Shown here: positions 25,149-33,805 of the stretch, one piece after another
Numbering within the stretch: the stretch's first letter is position 1
Layout: every line of letters starts with the position of its first letter
Source: Streptomyces monashensis
Lineage (GTDB): Bacteria > Actinomycetota > Actinomycetes > Streptomycetales > Streptomycetaceae
Length of the DNA: 64,000 bases
Assembly: GCF_001866665.1 (NCBI RefSeq)
Contig: NZ_MLYO01000118.1
Coordinates: 1-64,000, forward strand
Reading direction: 5' to 3'
Translations under genes and position numbers: made by a program
Notes under the pieces: model-generated
The model's database searches: none
The model's input: only the letters and a program-made list of their open reading frames with translations
What the model was told of the DNA's origin: nothing

Positions 25149-26355
25149 CGGCGACCTCGTTCGCCCGGGACTCCAGATAGCGCTGCTCGGCGAGGCTCGC
25201 CGTGGCCTTCGCGGCGCGGCGGTAGTGCTCGTACGCCCCGGCCGTGTCGCCGGTCCGCTCCAGCAGATGCGCCCGTACGGACAGCAGCCGGTGATGCCCG
25301 GCCATCCGCCCGTCGCCGTCCAGGCCGGACAGCAGGTCCAGCCCGGCCTGCGGTCCCTCGGTCTCGGCGAGCGCGATCGCGCGGTTCAGGGTGACCATCG
25401 GGTTGGGCGCGATCCGCTCCAGGATCAGGTACAGGGCGTGCACCTGCGCCCAGTCGGTCTCCTCGGCGGTGGCCGCGTCGGCGTGCGTGGCGGCGATCGC
25501 GGCCTGGAGCTGGTACGGCCCCAGGTCCGGGCCGGCCAGCGCCGCCTTCACCAGGTCCAGGCCCTCGTCGATCAGCGCGCGGTCCCACCGCTCGCGGTCC
25601 TGTTCGGCCAGCGGCACCAGGTCACCGGCCCGTGTCGTCCGTGCCTCGCGGCGGGCGTGGGTGAGCAGCATCAGCGCGAGCAGCCCGGTCACCTCGCCGT
25701 CCTCAGGCAACTGCGCGTGCACCGTCCTGGTCAGCCGGATCGCCTCGCGGGCGAGGTCGGCGCGGACCAGCTCGCCGCCCGAGGAAGCGGTGTACCCCTC
25801 GTTGAAGATCAGGTAGAGCACGTGCAGCACGACCCGCAGCCGCTCCTCGCGCTCCGCGCCCTCGGGCAGGGCGAACGAGCTGCCGGCGGCCCGGATGCGC
25901 TGCTTGGCCCGGCTGATCCGGGCCGCCATCGTGGCCTCCGGCACCAGGAACGCGCGCGCGATCTCGGCCGTGGTCAGGCCGCCCACCGCGCGCAGCGTCA
26001 GCGCGGTCTGGGAGGCCGCGGTCAGGGTCGGATGACAGCACAGGAACAGCAGGACGAGCGTGTCGTCGGTGTCCGGCACGTCCGCGGGGGCCACCTCGGC
26101 GGCCAGCGACGACTCCCGCTCGCGGCGCGCGTGGTCGCTGCGCAGCTGGTCGACGAGCCGCCGGGACGCGACCGTCGTCAGCCAGCCGCGCGGATGGTCC
26201 GGCACTCCCTCGGCGGGCCACTGCACGGAGGCGGCGAGGACGGCCTCCTGTACGGCGTCCTCGCATCCCTCGAACCGGCCGTACCGGCGCACCAGCGCAC
26301 CGAGGACCCGCGGGGTGAGGTCACGCAGCAGGTCCTCGATGGCCGGTGCTGTCAT
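25123..26355 (-). CDS. ECF42-type RNA polymerase sigma factor with C-terminal extension
   Basis: A 410-residue ECF sigma. Region 2 lies in residues ~10-75 (YGRFEGCEDAVQEAVLAA, HPRGWLTTVASRRLVD) and region 4 at ~110-165 (LTLRAVGGLTTAEIARAFLV, PEATMAARISRAKQRI). Then follows the long ECF42 C-terminal extension of about 230 helical residues (YLIFNEGYTASSG, NPMVTLNRAIA), known in this class to be needed for activity. ECF42 factors lack a normal anti-sigma and are linked to DGPF proteins. The ATG overlaps the DGPF stop by four bases, so the two are coupled. Probable targets are its own operon and the divergent MFS gene. Confidence 0.93.
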   Translation of the reverse strand: MTAPAIEDLLRDLTPRVLGALVRRYGRFEGCEDAVQEAVLAASVQWPAEGVPDHPRGWLTTVASRRLVDQLRSDHARRERESSLAAEVAPADVPDTDDTLVLLFLCCHPTLTAASQTALTLRAVGGLTTAEIARAFLVPEATMAARISRAKQRIRAAGSSFALPEGAEREERLRVVLHVLYLIFNEGYTASSGGELVRADLAREAIRLTRTVHAQLPEDGEVTGLLALMLLTHARREARTTRAGDLVPLAEQDRERWDRALIDEGLDLVKAALAGPDLGPYQLQAAIAATHADAATAEETDWAQVHALYLILERIAPNPMVTLNRAIALAETEGPQAGLDLLSGLDGDGRMAGHHRLLSVRAHLLERTGDTAGAYEHYRRAAKATASLAEQRYLESRANEVAARPAPPVP

Positions 26356-26723
26356 GCCTCCAATTGTCCCTCGTAGAACATCACCTGCCGCACCTCGACC
26401 CCCAGGCCCGCGATCCGGGTGTCCGGGATCCGGGCCGCCAGCTCGATCGCCCGCTCCTTGTCCTCGCAGTCGATCAGGTAGAAGCCGCCCAGGAACTCCT
26501 TGGCCTCCAGGAAGGGGCCGTCGGTCACCACCGGCTGGCCGTCCCGCACGGACACCACGACGGCCTGCGACGGGTCCACCAGCGCCTGCGTGGCCAGCAG
26601 TTCGCCGGACTCCTTCAGCTCCTGGATGAACCTGGTGTGGCCCGCACCGATCGCCGCCTTCTCCTCGTCGGTCAGCGCGTCCATCACGGCCGGGTTGATG
26701 TGCAGACTGATCACGAACTTCAT
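26352..26723 (-). CDS. DGPF/YCII-domain partner protein of ECF42
   Basis: A 123-residue dimeric alpha-beta barrel protein of the YCII-related family. VVTDGPFLEAKEFLGGFYLIDC (from about residue 65) contains the DGPF motif that names the ECF42-linked group. GAGGAG lies about seven bases before the ATG. First gene of the sigma operon, coupled by an ATGA overlap. Family members are genetically linked to ECF42 sigma factors, but a direct sensing role is unproven. Confidence 0.93.
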   Translation of the reverse strand: MKFVISLHINPAVMDALTDEEKAAIGAGHTRFIQELKESGELLATQALVDPSQAVVVSVRDGQPVVTDGPFLEAKEFLGGFYLIDCEDKERAIELAARIPDTRIAGLGVEVRQVMFYEGQLEA

Positions 26724-26782
26724 CGCGTACTCCTCGTGCTCCTCGTGCTGCGCGAGCCCCGGTCGGGGCCCTTCGACCGGTT

Positions 26783-26897
26783 GGTCGGAGCCGCCGTCGG
26801 CTTCTTGACATCCCTCGCTCGAAGATTCCCACGAGTTTTCCCCCGCCACGGAGAACTCCTCCGCACCCATGTCAAGAAGCCGCCGCCCGCTCCGACG
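26783..26897. promoter_or_regulatory. mirrored divergent promoters matching the ECF42 pattern
   Basis: TGTCAA lies on the minus strand at 26810-26805, followed after 17 bases by CGACC (26787-26783). TGTCAA lies on the plus strand at 26870-26875, followed after 17 bases by CGACG (26893-26897). The two half-regions form a 14-bp perfect inverted repeat (26798-26811, 26869-26882). ECF42 promoters are reported with TGTCGA-like -35 and CGA-type -10 elements, so both divergent operons are probably driven by the sigma encoded here. Confidence 0.65.
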
Positions 26898-26934
26898 GAC
26901 CGGCGAGACACCGACAGAACAAGGAGAATCCGAG

Positions 26935-28428
26935 ATGCGGGTCAACCGGGCATGGCTGGGACTGGCCGTCCTCATGCTGCCGACCTCGATCGTCGCGATG
27001 GACATGACGGCGCTGCTGCTCGCGCTGCCACGACTGAGCGCCGACCTGGGCGCGAGCAACGTCGAGCAGCTCTGGATCAGCGACAGTTACGGGCTCATGG
27101 TGGCGGGCCTCGTCATCACGATGGGCACGCTCGGCGACCGGATCGGGCGCCGGCGACTGCTCCTGACCGGCGCGGCGGCCTTCGCGGCGCTGTCGGTCGC
27201 CGCCGCGTTCGCGGCCGGCCCGCTGATGCTGATCGCCGTGCGCGCGCTGCTGGGCGTCGCCGGTGCGACGCTGGCACCGTCCACCCTCGCCCTGATCACC
27301 AACATGTTCCGCGACGAACGACAGCGCGGTCAGGCCATCGCGATCTGGGCGAGCTGCCAGTTCACCGGCGGTGCGCTCGGCCCGGTGCTGGCCGGCCTCC
27401 TGCTCCAGCACTTCTGGTGGGGCTCGGTGTTCCTCGGCGCCGTTCCGGCGATGGCCGTGCTGCTGCTCGCCGGTCCGGTCCTGCTGCCGGAGTTCCGCGG
27501 CGACCGCGCCGGGCGGCTGGATCCGGCGAGCGTCGGGCTGTCGCTGGTGTCCGCGCTGCTGCTGGTCTACGGCGTCAAGCAGCTGAGCCTCCAGGGCGCA
27601 CCGGCCGCCGCGGCGGCGGCCCTCGTCGGGGGAGCCGCCGTCGGAGCGCTGTTCGTCCGTCGTCAACTGCGGCTGCCGGAGCCTTTGTTGGACCTGCGGC
27701 TGCTGCGCAGCCGACCCTTCACGGCCGTCCTCGTCGCGCTGGTCCTCGCCGGTGTCGCCATGGCCGGCACCGGTCTGGTGGTGACCCAGTACCTGCAGAG
27801 CGTGCTCGGACACTCGCCGCTCGCGTCGGCGGTGCTGTTCGCGCCCATGGGGCTGGGCGTGGCGGTCGGCACCCTGACCGCGCCCCTGCTCGCCCGGCGG
27901 ATGCGGCACACGACCGCGATCGCGGGCGGGCTCGCGGCATCGGCGCTGGGCAGTCTGCTCCTGACCGGCGTCCACGGGTCGCTCGCGCTGCCGCTGGTGA
28001 TGACCGGGATCGCCGTCCTGGCCCTCGGCACCGGCCCGCTGTTCGCGCTCGGCACCGGACTGGTCGTCGGGTCCGTACCGCCGGAGCGGGCCGGCTCGGC
28101 GGCGTCGATGTCGGAGACCGGCAACTACTTCGGCGGCTCGCTCGGCTTCGCACTGCTCGGTGTGCTGGCCGCAGTGGTCTACCGCGACCGCACCCACGGC
28201 ACGTCCGACTCACTGGCCGGCGCGGTCGCGGCGAGCCGGCGTCTTCCGGCGGGCCGGGGAGCGGAACTGCTGCACACCGCGCGGGAGGCGTTCACCGCGA
28301 GCCTGCACACCGTCGGTGTCGCCGCCGCCGTCATCTTCGCCGTCCTCTCCGTACTGACCCTCACCCTGCGTCCGGCAGCCCGCCCCGCCCCGACGACGCC
28401 CCGCGAGCAGGTGCGGGCCTCGCGGTGA
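26935..28428 (+). CDS. MFS drug:proton antiporter, DHA2 (14-helix) type
   Basis: A 497-residue exporter of the EmrB/QacA type with about 14 helices. Motif A is GDRIGRRRLLL (about residues 66-76), and the antiporter motif lies in helix 5 (GALGPVLAGLL). Start ATG 26935 has AAGGAGAA six bases upstream. It is divergent from the ECF42 operon and shares its mirrored promoter, so it may belong to that regulon. It is followed by a MarR gene 52 bp later. Substrate unknown; quaternary ammonium or dye-like drugs are typical. Confidence 0.9.
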   Translation: MRVNRAWLGLAVLMLPTSIVAMDMTALLLALPRLSADLGASNVEQLWISDSYGLMVAGLVITMGTLGDRIGRRRLLLTGAAAFAALSVAAAFAAGPLMLIAVRALLGVAGATLAPSTLALITNMFRDERQRGQAIAIWASCQFTGGALGPVLAGLLLQHFWWGSVFLGAVPAMAVLLLAGPVLLPEFRGDRAGRLDPASVGLSLVSALLLVYGVKQLSLQGAPAAAAAALVGGAAVGALFVRRQLRLPEPLLDLRLLRSRPFTAVLVALVLAGVAMAGTGLVVTQYLQSVLGHSPLASAVLFAPMGLGVAVGTLTAPLLARRMRHTTAIAGGLAASALGSLLLTGVHGSLALPLVMTGIAVLALGTGPLFALGTGLVVGSVPPERAGSAASMSETGNYFGGSLGFALLGVLAAVVYRDRTHGTSDSLAGAVAASRRLPAGRGAELLHTAREAFTASLHTVGVAAAVIFAVLSVLTLTLRPAARPAPTTPREQVRASR

Positions 28429-28441
28429 ATTACTTACACTT

Positions 28442-28467
28442 GGTTGAACAGTTCAGACTGTTAAACC
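28442..28467. promoter_or_regulatory. MarR operator and promoter
   Basis: GGTTGAACAGT (28442-28452) and ACTGTTAAACC (28457-28467) are inverted with one mismatch around TCAG. TTGAAC inside the left arm can serve as a -35, with TATCGT 18 bases on as a -10. It is 13 bp upstream of the marR ATG, so autorepression of the marR-MFS-isochorismatase operon is likely. Confidence 0.65.
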
Positions 28468-28480
28468 TATCGTAAGCAGC

Positions 28481-28903
28481 ATGGATACGGTTGCACTCGC
28501 CGTCGGGCTCCGGCTGGCCATGGGCCGCACCGTCCGGCGGCTGCGGCAGGCGCACGCGGTCGGGGACGTGTCACTGTCAGGGGTCTCGGTGCTGGCCCGG
28601 CTCGCCCGGACCGGTCCGGACTCGCCGGGCTCGCTCGCCGACCTGGAGCGGGTCCGGCCGCAGGCCATGGCGGCCACACTCGCCGGACTCGAACAGCGCG
28701 GGCTCGTCAGCCGCGCGCCCGACTCCGCGGACGGACGCCGGGCCATCGTCTCCGTCACCGACGAGGGCCGGACCATGCTGGAGCAGCGCCGCTCCGAGTC
28801 CGTGACCCGGCTCGCCCACGCCCTGGACGAGTTCACCCCGCAGGAACGGCAGGCCCTGCAGGACGTCCTGCCCCTGCTCGACCGGCTGGCGGAACGACTG
28901 TGA
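28481..28903 (+). CDS. MarR family transcriptional regulator
   Basis: A 140-residue winged-helix dimeric regulator. The recognition segment is LERVRPQAMAATLAGLEQRG (from about residue 55), followed by the wing LVSRAPDSADGRRAIVSVTDEG. It is first in a three-gene unit: its TGA overlaps the GTG of the MFS exporter by four bases. Likely a drug- or phenolic-responsive repressor of that exporter; the ligand is not inferable. Confidence 0.9.
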   Translation: MDTVALAVGLRLAMGRTVRRLRQAHAVGDVSLSGVSVLARLARTGPDSPGSLADLERVRPQAMAATLAGLEQRGLVSRAPDSADGRRAIVSVTDEGRTMLEQRRSESVTRLAHALDEFTPQERQALQDVLPLLDRLAERL

Positions 28904-30720
28904 GCGGCGCACGGCCCGCGGCGGCGGGCGCACCCGGCGACGGCGGCGGCATACGCGGGCGGCTGCTCGCGCGCTCCGCGCGGCTGCGAGACACACCCCC
29001 GGGCCCCGGCTACAAGTGGGTGGCCCTCTCCAACACCACGCTCGGCGTGCTGATCGCCACGATGGACGCTTCCATCGTGATCATCTCGCTGCCGGCGATC
29101 TTCCGCGGGATCGGCCTCGACCCGCTCGCGGCCGGGAACATCGGCTATCTGCTGTGGATGATCCTCGGCTATCTGCTGGTCTCGGCCGTCCTGGTCGTCG
29201 TCCTCGGCCGGCTCGGCGACATGTTCGGCCGGGTCCGCATCTACAACCTCGGCTTCCTGGTCTTCGCGTGCGCCTCCGTCGCGCTGTCCCTCGACCCCTT
29301 CCGGGCCGGCGCGGGCGCGCTCTGGCTCATCCTGTGGCGCATCGTGCAGGCCTTCGGCGGGTCCATGCTCACCGCCAACTCGGCCGCGATCCTCACCGAC
29401 GCCTTCCCGGCCCGGCAGCGCGGCATGGCCCTCGGCATCAACCAGATCACCGCGCTCGCCGGGCAGTTCCTCGGCCTGCTCGCCGGCGGTCTGCTGGCCG
29501 CGGTCGACTGGCGGGCGGTGTTCTGGGTGAGCGTCCCGGTCAGCATCACCGGCACGATCTGGTCGTATCTGAGCCTGCGCGAGACCTCCGTCGGCGGCCG
29601 CGGCCGGGTCGACTGGCTCGGCAACATCACCTTCGCCTGCGGCGCCGGCATCCTGCTCGCCGGCATCACCTACGGCATCCAGCCGTACGGCGGCCACTCC
29701 ACCGGCTGGACCAACCCCTGGGTCCTGAGCGGCCTGTTCGGCGGACTGTTCCTGCTGCTGGTCTTCGGCTACGTCGAGACCCGCGTCCCCGAGCCGATGT
29801 TCCGGCTGTCCCTGTTCACGGTGCGGGCGTTCGCCGCGGGCAACCTGGCCGCCCTGCTGACCGCCATCGCCCGCGGCGGGCTCCAGTTCATGCTGATCAT
29901 CTGGCTCCAGGGCATCTGGCTGCCGCTGCACGGCTACGACTTCGAGGACACCCCGCTGTGGGCCGGCATCTTCATGCTCCCGCTCACCCTCGGCTTCCTG
30001 ATCGCGGGGCCCGTCTCCGGCTACCTGTCCGACCGGTTCGGCGCCCGGCTGTTCTCCACCGCCGGGCTGCTCCTCGTCGCCGCGTCCTTCCTCGGCCTGC
30101 TCGCCCTGCCCGTCGACTTCGACTACGGCGCCTTCGCGACACTGCTGCTGCTCAACGGCCTGGGCCAGGGCATGTTCTCCGCGCCCAACACCTCCTCCAT
30201 CATGGGCAGCGTGCCGGCCCGCTACCGGGGCGTGGCCTCGGGGATGCGCTCCACCTTCCAGAACTCGGGCACGGCCCTGTCCATCGGGGTCTTCTTCTCG
30301 CTCATGGTGTCCGGGCTCGCCGGCACCCTGCCGAGGACGCTCGCCGCCGGGCTCCACGCCCACGGCGTCCCCGCCGGCACCGCCCACGAGGTGGCCTCGC
30401 TGCCCCCGGTCAGCACCCTGTTCGCCACCTTCCTGGGCAACAACCCCATCGGCCATCTGCTCGGCTCCGGCGGCACCCTGGAGCAGCTGACCGCGGCCCA
30501 GCGCGCCACCCTGACCGGCCACACCTTCTTCCCGGAGCTGGTCTCCGGGCCCTTCCATCACGGCCTGACCATCGTCTTCGGCGTCGCCGCCGGCATGGCC
30601 CTGGTCTCCGCGCTCGCCTCCGCGCTGCGCGGCGGCCACGAGCGCGCCGACGACGACACCCCGACGTCCGGGCACGACACGAAAGGACAGCCCTCGTGCC
30701 GCACAGCGCGCTCCTCGTGA
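28900..30720 (+). CDS. MFS transporter, 14-helix DHA2-like
   Basis: A 606-residue exporter with a cytoplasmic N-terminal arm of about 40 residues and roughly 14 helices. Motif A-like GRLGDMFGRVRIYN follows helix 2; the antiporter-type TALAGQFLGLLAGG lies near residue 190. A long extracytoplasmic loop near residues 485-550 (TLPRTLAAGLHAHGVPAGTA) is a feature of this branch. Starts with GTG overlapping the marR stop. Regulated by the adjacent MarR. Confidence 0.88.
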   Translation: MSGARPAAAGAPGDGGGIRGRLLARSARLRDTPPGPGYKWVALSNTTLGVLIATMDASIVIISLPAIFRGIGLDPLAAGNIGYLLWMILGYLLVSAVLVVVLGRLGDMFGRVRIYNLGFLVFACASVALSLDPFRAGAGALWLILWRIVQAFGGSMLTANSAAILTDAFPARQRGMALGINQITALAGQFLGLLAGGLLAAVDWRAVFWVSVPVSITGTIWSYLSLRETSVGGRGRVDWLGNITFACGAGILLAGITYGIQPYGGHSTGWTNPWVLSGLFGGLFLLLVFGYVETRVPEPMFRLSLFTVRAFAAGNLAALLTAIARGGLQFMLIIWLQGIWLPLHGYDFEDTPLWAGIFMLPLTLGFLIAGPVSGYLSDRFGARLFSTAGLLLVAASFLGLLALPVDFDYGAFATLLLLNGLGQGMFSAPNTSSIMGSVPARYRGVASGMRSTFQNSGTALSIGVFFSLMVSGLAGTLPRTLAAGLHAHGVPAGTAHEVASLPPVSTLFATFLGNNPIGHLLGSGGTLEQLTAAQRATLTGHTFFPELVSGPFHHGLTIVFGVAAGMALVSALASALRGGHERADDDTPTSGHDTKGQPSCRTARSS

Positions 30721-31265
30721 TGGACGTCCAGCGCTCCGTCCTCGACCGTTTCGACACCTCCGGTGACTACCTCGGCCGCCTCGGCGAGGCCGTCGCCGCC
30801 GCCCGCACGGCCGGGTTGCCGGTGATCTACGTCGTGGTCGGCTTCCGGCCCGGCCACCCCGAAGTCAGCCCGCGCAACACGTCGTTCGGCGCCGTCGCCG
30901 GATCCGGCCGGTTCGCCACGGGCGACCCCGGCGCCGAGATCCACCCCGACGTCGCACCGCGCCCCGAGGACGTCGTCGTCACCAAGCGCCGGGTGAGCGC
31001 GTTCGCGGGCAGCGACCTCGACCTGGTCCTCCGGTCGGGCGGCATCGAGCATCTGGTGCTCACCGGCATCGCCACCAGCGGCGTCGTCCTGTCCACCGTG
31101 CGCCAGGCCGCGGACCTCGACTTCCGCCTCACCGTCCTCGACGACGCCTGCCTCAACGCGGACCCGGAGGTCCACCGCGTCCTCACGGAGAAGGTCTTCC
31201 CTCGCCAGGCGGACGTGCTGTCCGTCGCGGACTGGACCAAGGCCCTTGCCGGGAGCGGTGGTTGA
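30696..31265 (+). CDS. isochorismatase-like hydrolase lacking the usual cysteine
   Basis: A 189-residue isochorismatase-fold protein. Asp in LLVMDVQRSVLD and Lys in VVTKRRVSAF correspond to two members of the common Asp-Lys-Cys triad. The third position, normally Cys after the cis-peptide turn, lies in GIATSGVVLSTVRQAADLD and contains no Cys. It therefore belongs to the sub-branch that cannot act as a cysteine amidohydrolase, and a hydrolase of the true isochorismatase kind or a non-enzymatic role is possible. GTG at 30696 with AAGGA upstream overlaps the MFS gene by 25 bp; third gene of the marR operon. Confidence 0.85.
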   Translation: MPHSALLVMDVQRSVLDRFDTSGDYLGRLGEAVAAARTAGLPVIYVVVGFRPGHPEVSPRNTSFGAVAGSGRFATGDPGAEIHPDVAPRPEDVVVTKRRVSAFAGSDLDLVLRSGGIEHLVLTGIATSGVVLSTVRQAADLDFRLTVLDDACLNADPEVHRVLTEKVFPRQADVLSVADWTKALAGSGG

Positions 31266-31272
31266 GGAATCA

Positions 31273-31902
31273 CTACGCGGTCCTCGCGCGCCGTCTGCGT
31301 ACGACATGGCGCACGACGAGGCCCGCGAGGACGACGGCGACGGCGATCACGACGTAGAGCAGATAGCGGTTGACCTCGGCGTAGATGGTGGTGATGTGAC
31401 TGCCCGCCAGGTAGGCGAGGGTCGTCCACAGGCCCACCCACAGCGCCGCGCCGAGCGCGTTGAAGGCGAGGAAGCGCGGCCAGGGCATGCCGGTGGTGCC
31501 CGCGATGATGCCGTTGGCCTGGCGCAGCCCCTCGATGAACCGGGCCACGGTCACGATCTTGCCGCCGTGCCGGGCGAAGAACTCCTCGGCGGCGGCGAAC
31601 CGCTCCGGCGTCAGGAAGACGTACTTCCCCCACCGGTGCACGAAGGCCCGCCCGCCGACCCGGCCGATCAGATAGCCGATGTTGTCCCCGACGACGGCCG
31701 CGACGAAGGCGATGACCGCCACTGCCACGACGTTCAGCCGCCCCGCGCCCGCGTACACCCCCGCCGCGAGCAGGATCGTCTCGCCGGGCGCGGGCACCCC
31801 GAAGTCCTCGACCAGGACCACCGCCCCGACCGCCCAGTAGCCGTAGTGTTCGAGCAGCGGCGCCAGATGAGCCAGCGGGCCCGGGAGCGGAGGGGCGGAC
31901 AT
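31273..31902 (-). CDS. DedA family membrane protein
   Basis: A 209-residue polytopic protein of the DedA/VTT family, implicated in undecaprenyl phosphate or lipid flipping and envelope maintenance. Visible are the re-entrant acidic motif LVEDFGVPAPGETILLAAG (residues ~30-50), GDNIGYLIGRVGG, FLTPERFAAAEEFFARHGGK, and the conserved ARFIEGLRQANGIIAGTTGMPWPRF. Four to five helices and a basic tail RRRRAR. Convergent with the marR operon, separated by seven bases. Confidence 0.92.
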   Translation of the reverse strand: MSAPPLPGPLAHLAPLLEHYGYWAVGAVVLVEDFGVPAPGETILLAAGVYAGAGRLNVVAVAVIAFVAAVVGDNIGYLIGRVGGRAFVHRWGKYVFLTPERFAAAEEFFARHGGKIVTVARFIEGLRQANGIIAGTTGMPWPRFLAFNALGAALWVGLWTTLAYLAGSHITTIYAEVNRYLLYVVIAVAVVLAGLVVRHVVRRRRARTA

Positions 31903-31946
31903 GACACCACGGTACGTCCGGCCGGCCCGCCCCGGGCGGCGACGGG

Positions 31947-33197
31947 TCAGGAGCGGGCCACGGTGTCCTCGTCCGCTACGGCCGCGGTCGCGTCCGCCGC
32001 GACGGGGCGCGGCTCCTCGCCCGGTGCCGTGGATCCGGACCGCAGGGCGGTCAGCCGACGGGCGAGCGGCTCCGTGCAGCGGGCGGTCAGCGGGCCGAGG
32101 ACGACGAGGATCAGCACGTACGCCGTGGCCAGCGGGCCGAGGTCGGAGTCGATCCCGGCGGTGACGGCGAGACCGGCGATGACGATGGAGAACTCGCCGC
32201 GCGCGACCAGCGTGCCGCCCGCCCGCCAGCGGCCCTTGACCGAGACGCCCGCACGCCGGGCCGCCCAGTACCCCGTCGCGATCTTGGTGAGCGCGGTGAC
32301 CACGGCCAGCGCGAGCGCGGGCAGCAGCACCGGCGGGATGCTCGCCGGGTCCGTGTGCAGACCGAAGAAGACGAAGAACACCGCCGCGAACAGGTCCCGC
32401 AGCGGCGCGAGCAGGTGGTGGGCGCCCTCGGCGACCTCGCCGGACAGGGCGATGCCGACGAGGAACGCGCCGACGGCCGCCGACACCTGGAGCTGCTGCG
32501 CCACACCGGCGACCAGCAGCGTCAGCCCGAGCACGACGAGCAGCAGCTTCTCCGGGTCGTCGGTGGAGACGAAGCGGGAGATGTGCCGCCCGAAGCGCAC
32601 CGCCACCAGCAGGACCAGGCCGGCCACGCCGAGCGCGATGCCCAGGGTGAGGCTTCCGGCGGCGAAGCCGGTGCCCGCCAGCAGCGCCGTGACGACCGGC
32701 AGATACACCGCCATGGACAGGTCCTCCAGCACCAGGATGCTGAGGATCACCGGGGTCTCCCGGTTGCCGATGCGGCCGAGGTCGCCGAGGACCTTGGCGA
32801 TGACGCCGGAGGACGAGATCCAGGTGATGCCGGCCAGTACGACGGCGGCGATCGGACCCCAGCCCAGCAGCAGGGCCGTCGCGGCGCCGGGCAGGGCGTT
32901 GAGGGCCATGTCGACGAGACCGGCCGGGTACTGGGTCCGGAGGTTGGAGACCAGGTCGCTGGCCGTGTACTCCAGGCCCAGCATGAGCAATAGCAGGATC
33001 ACGCCGATCTCGGCGCCGATCGCCACGAACTCCTCGCTGGCGCCGAGCGGCAGCAGCCCGCCCTCGCCGAAGGCCAGCCCGGCCAGCAGGTACAGGGGTA
33101 TCGGCGAGAACCGCAGGCGGGCGGCGAGCCGGCCGAGCAGGCCGAGGCCGAGGATGATGGCACCGAACTCGATCAGGAAGACCGCGGAGGAGTGCAC
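31947..33197 (-). CDS. monovalent cation:proton antiporter, CPA2 family (KhtU-like)
   Basis: A 416-residue CPA2 antiporter with about twelve helices. The ion-binding region is SILVLEDLSMAVYLPVV (about residue 150), and an unwound-helix region lies in GITWISSSGVIAKVLGDLGR. It follows a KhtT-like regulatory gene by four bases on the same strand, the same order as khtT-khtU of Bacillus, which extrudes K+ or NH4+ when the regulatory subunit senses ligand or pH. The C-terminal tail is soluble and lacks its own RCK domain, consistent with the separate subunit. Confidence 0.9.
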   Translation of the reverse strand: MHSSAVFLIEFGAIILGLGLLGRLAARLRFSPIPLYLLAGLAFGEGGLLPLGASEEFVAIGAEIGVILLLLMLGLEYTASDLVSNLRTQYPAGLVDMALNALPGAATALLLGWGPIAAVVLAGITWISSSGVIAKVLGDLGRIGNRETPVILSILVLEDLSMAVYLPVVTALLAGTGFAAGSLTLGIALGVAGLVLLVAVRFGRHISRFVSTDDPEKLLLVVLGLTLLVAGVAQQLQVSAAVGAFLVGIALSGEVAEGAHHLLAPLRDLFAAVFFVFFGLHTDPASIPPVLLPALALAVVTALTKIATGYWAARRAGVSVKGRWRAGGTLVARGEFSIVIAGLAVTAGIDSDLGPLATAYVLILVVLGPLTARCTEPLARRLTALRSGSTAPGEEPRPVAADATAAVADEDTVARS

Positions 33198-33201
33198 GCG
33201 C

Positions 33202-33687
33202 TCACTCCCGCCCGAGTATCGCGGCGGCGGCGTCGGCGCCCTCGCGGGTGCCGATCACGATCAGCGTGTCCCCGCCGGCCAGCCGGAAGCCGGGTCCGGG
33301 GGAGGGGATGGCCTCGGCGCGGCGCAGTACGGCCACGATCGACACACCGGTCTCGGTGCGCATCCGGGTGTCGCCGAGCAGCCGGCCGTTCCAGTACGAG
33401 ACGGAGGACAGCTCGATCCGCTCGGCCACCAGGCCCAGCTCCGTCGTGGACAGCAGGTTCGGGCTGCGGTGGGCGGGCGTCAGGGTGCCGGCCAGCGCCT
33501 CCGCCTCCTGGCCCGTGAGGTGGACCGACAGCGCACAGGCGTCGGGGTCGTCGCCCTGGTACGCGCTCAGCGTTCTCGACCCGTCCCGGTGGGCCACCAC
33601 CGACAGTCCGCGGTGTTCGCGGGTCGTCAGGTCGTACCGGACGCCGATGCCCGGCAACGGCGTTCTGCTCGTGCGTGCGGCGCCCAT
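33202..33687 (-). CDS. antiporter regulatory subunit with RCK_C (TrkA-C) domain (KhtT-like)
   Basis: A 161-residue cytoplasmic protein. Residues ~10-70 form a KhtT N-terminal region (PLPGIGVRYDLTTREHRGLS), and ~85-158 an RCK_C ligand-binding domain (GRLLGDTRMRTETGVSIVAV, GDTLIVIGT). ATG at 33687 has a strong AGGGGGG about five bases upstream. Expected to gate the antiporter encoded immediately downstream; RCK_C domains of this group bind c-di-AMP or nucleotides. Confidence 0.9.
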   Translation of the reverse strand: MGAARTSRTPLPGIGVRYDLTTREHRGLSVVAHRDGSRTLSAYQGDDPDACALSVHLTGQEAEALAGTLTPAHRSPNLLSTTELGLVAERIELSSVSYWNGRLLGDTRMRTETGVSIVAVLRRAEAIPSPGPGFRLAGGDTLIVIGTREGADAAAAILGRE

Positions 33688-33805
33688 GGCTGCCCCCCTG
33701 TCCGTTTGGCGATTTCTTGGCGAAACCATTATCGGAACTTTATCCCGGCATGTGTGGGACGGCCGAATGGGCCCCGGGTCGGGCGGGGGCGGGGGTGGTG
33801 TGCCG

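Noticed and set aside
26805..26810. TTGACA as a housekeeping -35 box
   Set aside because: No -10-like hexamer lies 16-19 bases away on the plus strand; the complement TGTCAA with CGACC fits better.
26798..26882. 14-bp inverted repeat as terminal repeats of a mobile element
   Set aside because: Only 57 bp lie between the arms, with no transposase or target duplication; the divergent promoter reading explains it better.
30696..31265. cysteine hydrolase annotation
   Set aside because: The active-site position expected to be Cys contains none, so the cysteine mechanism is not supported.
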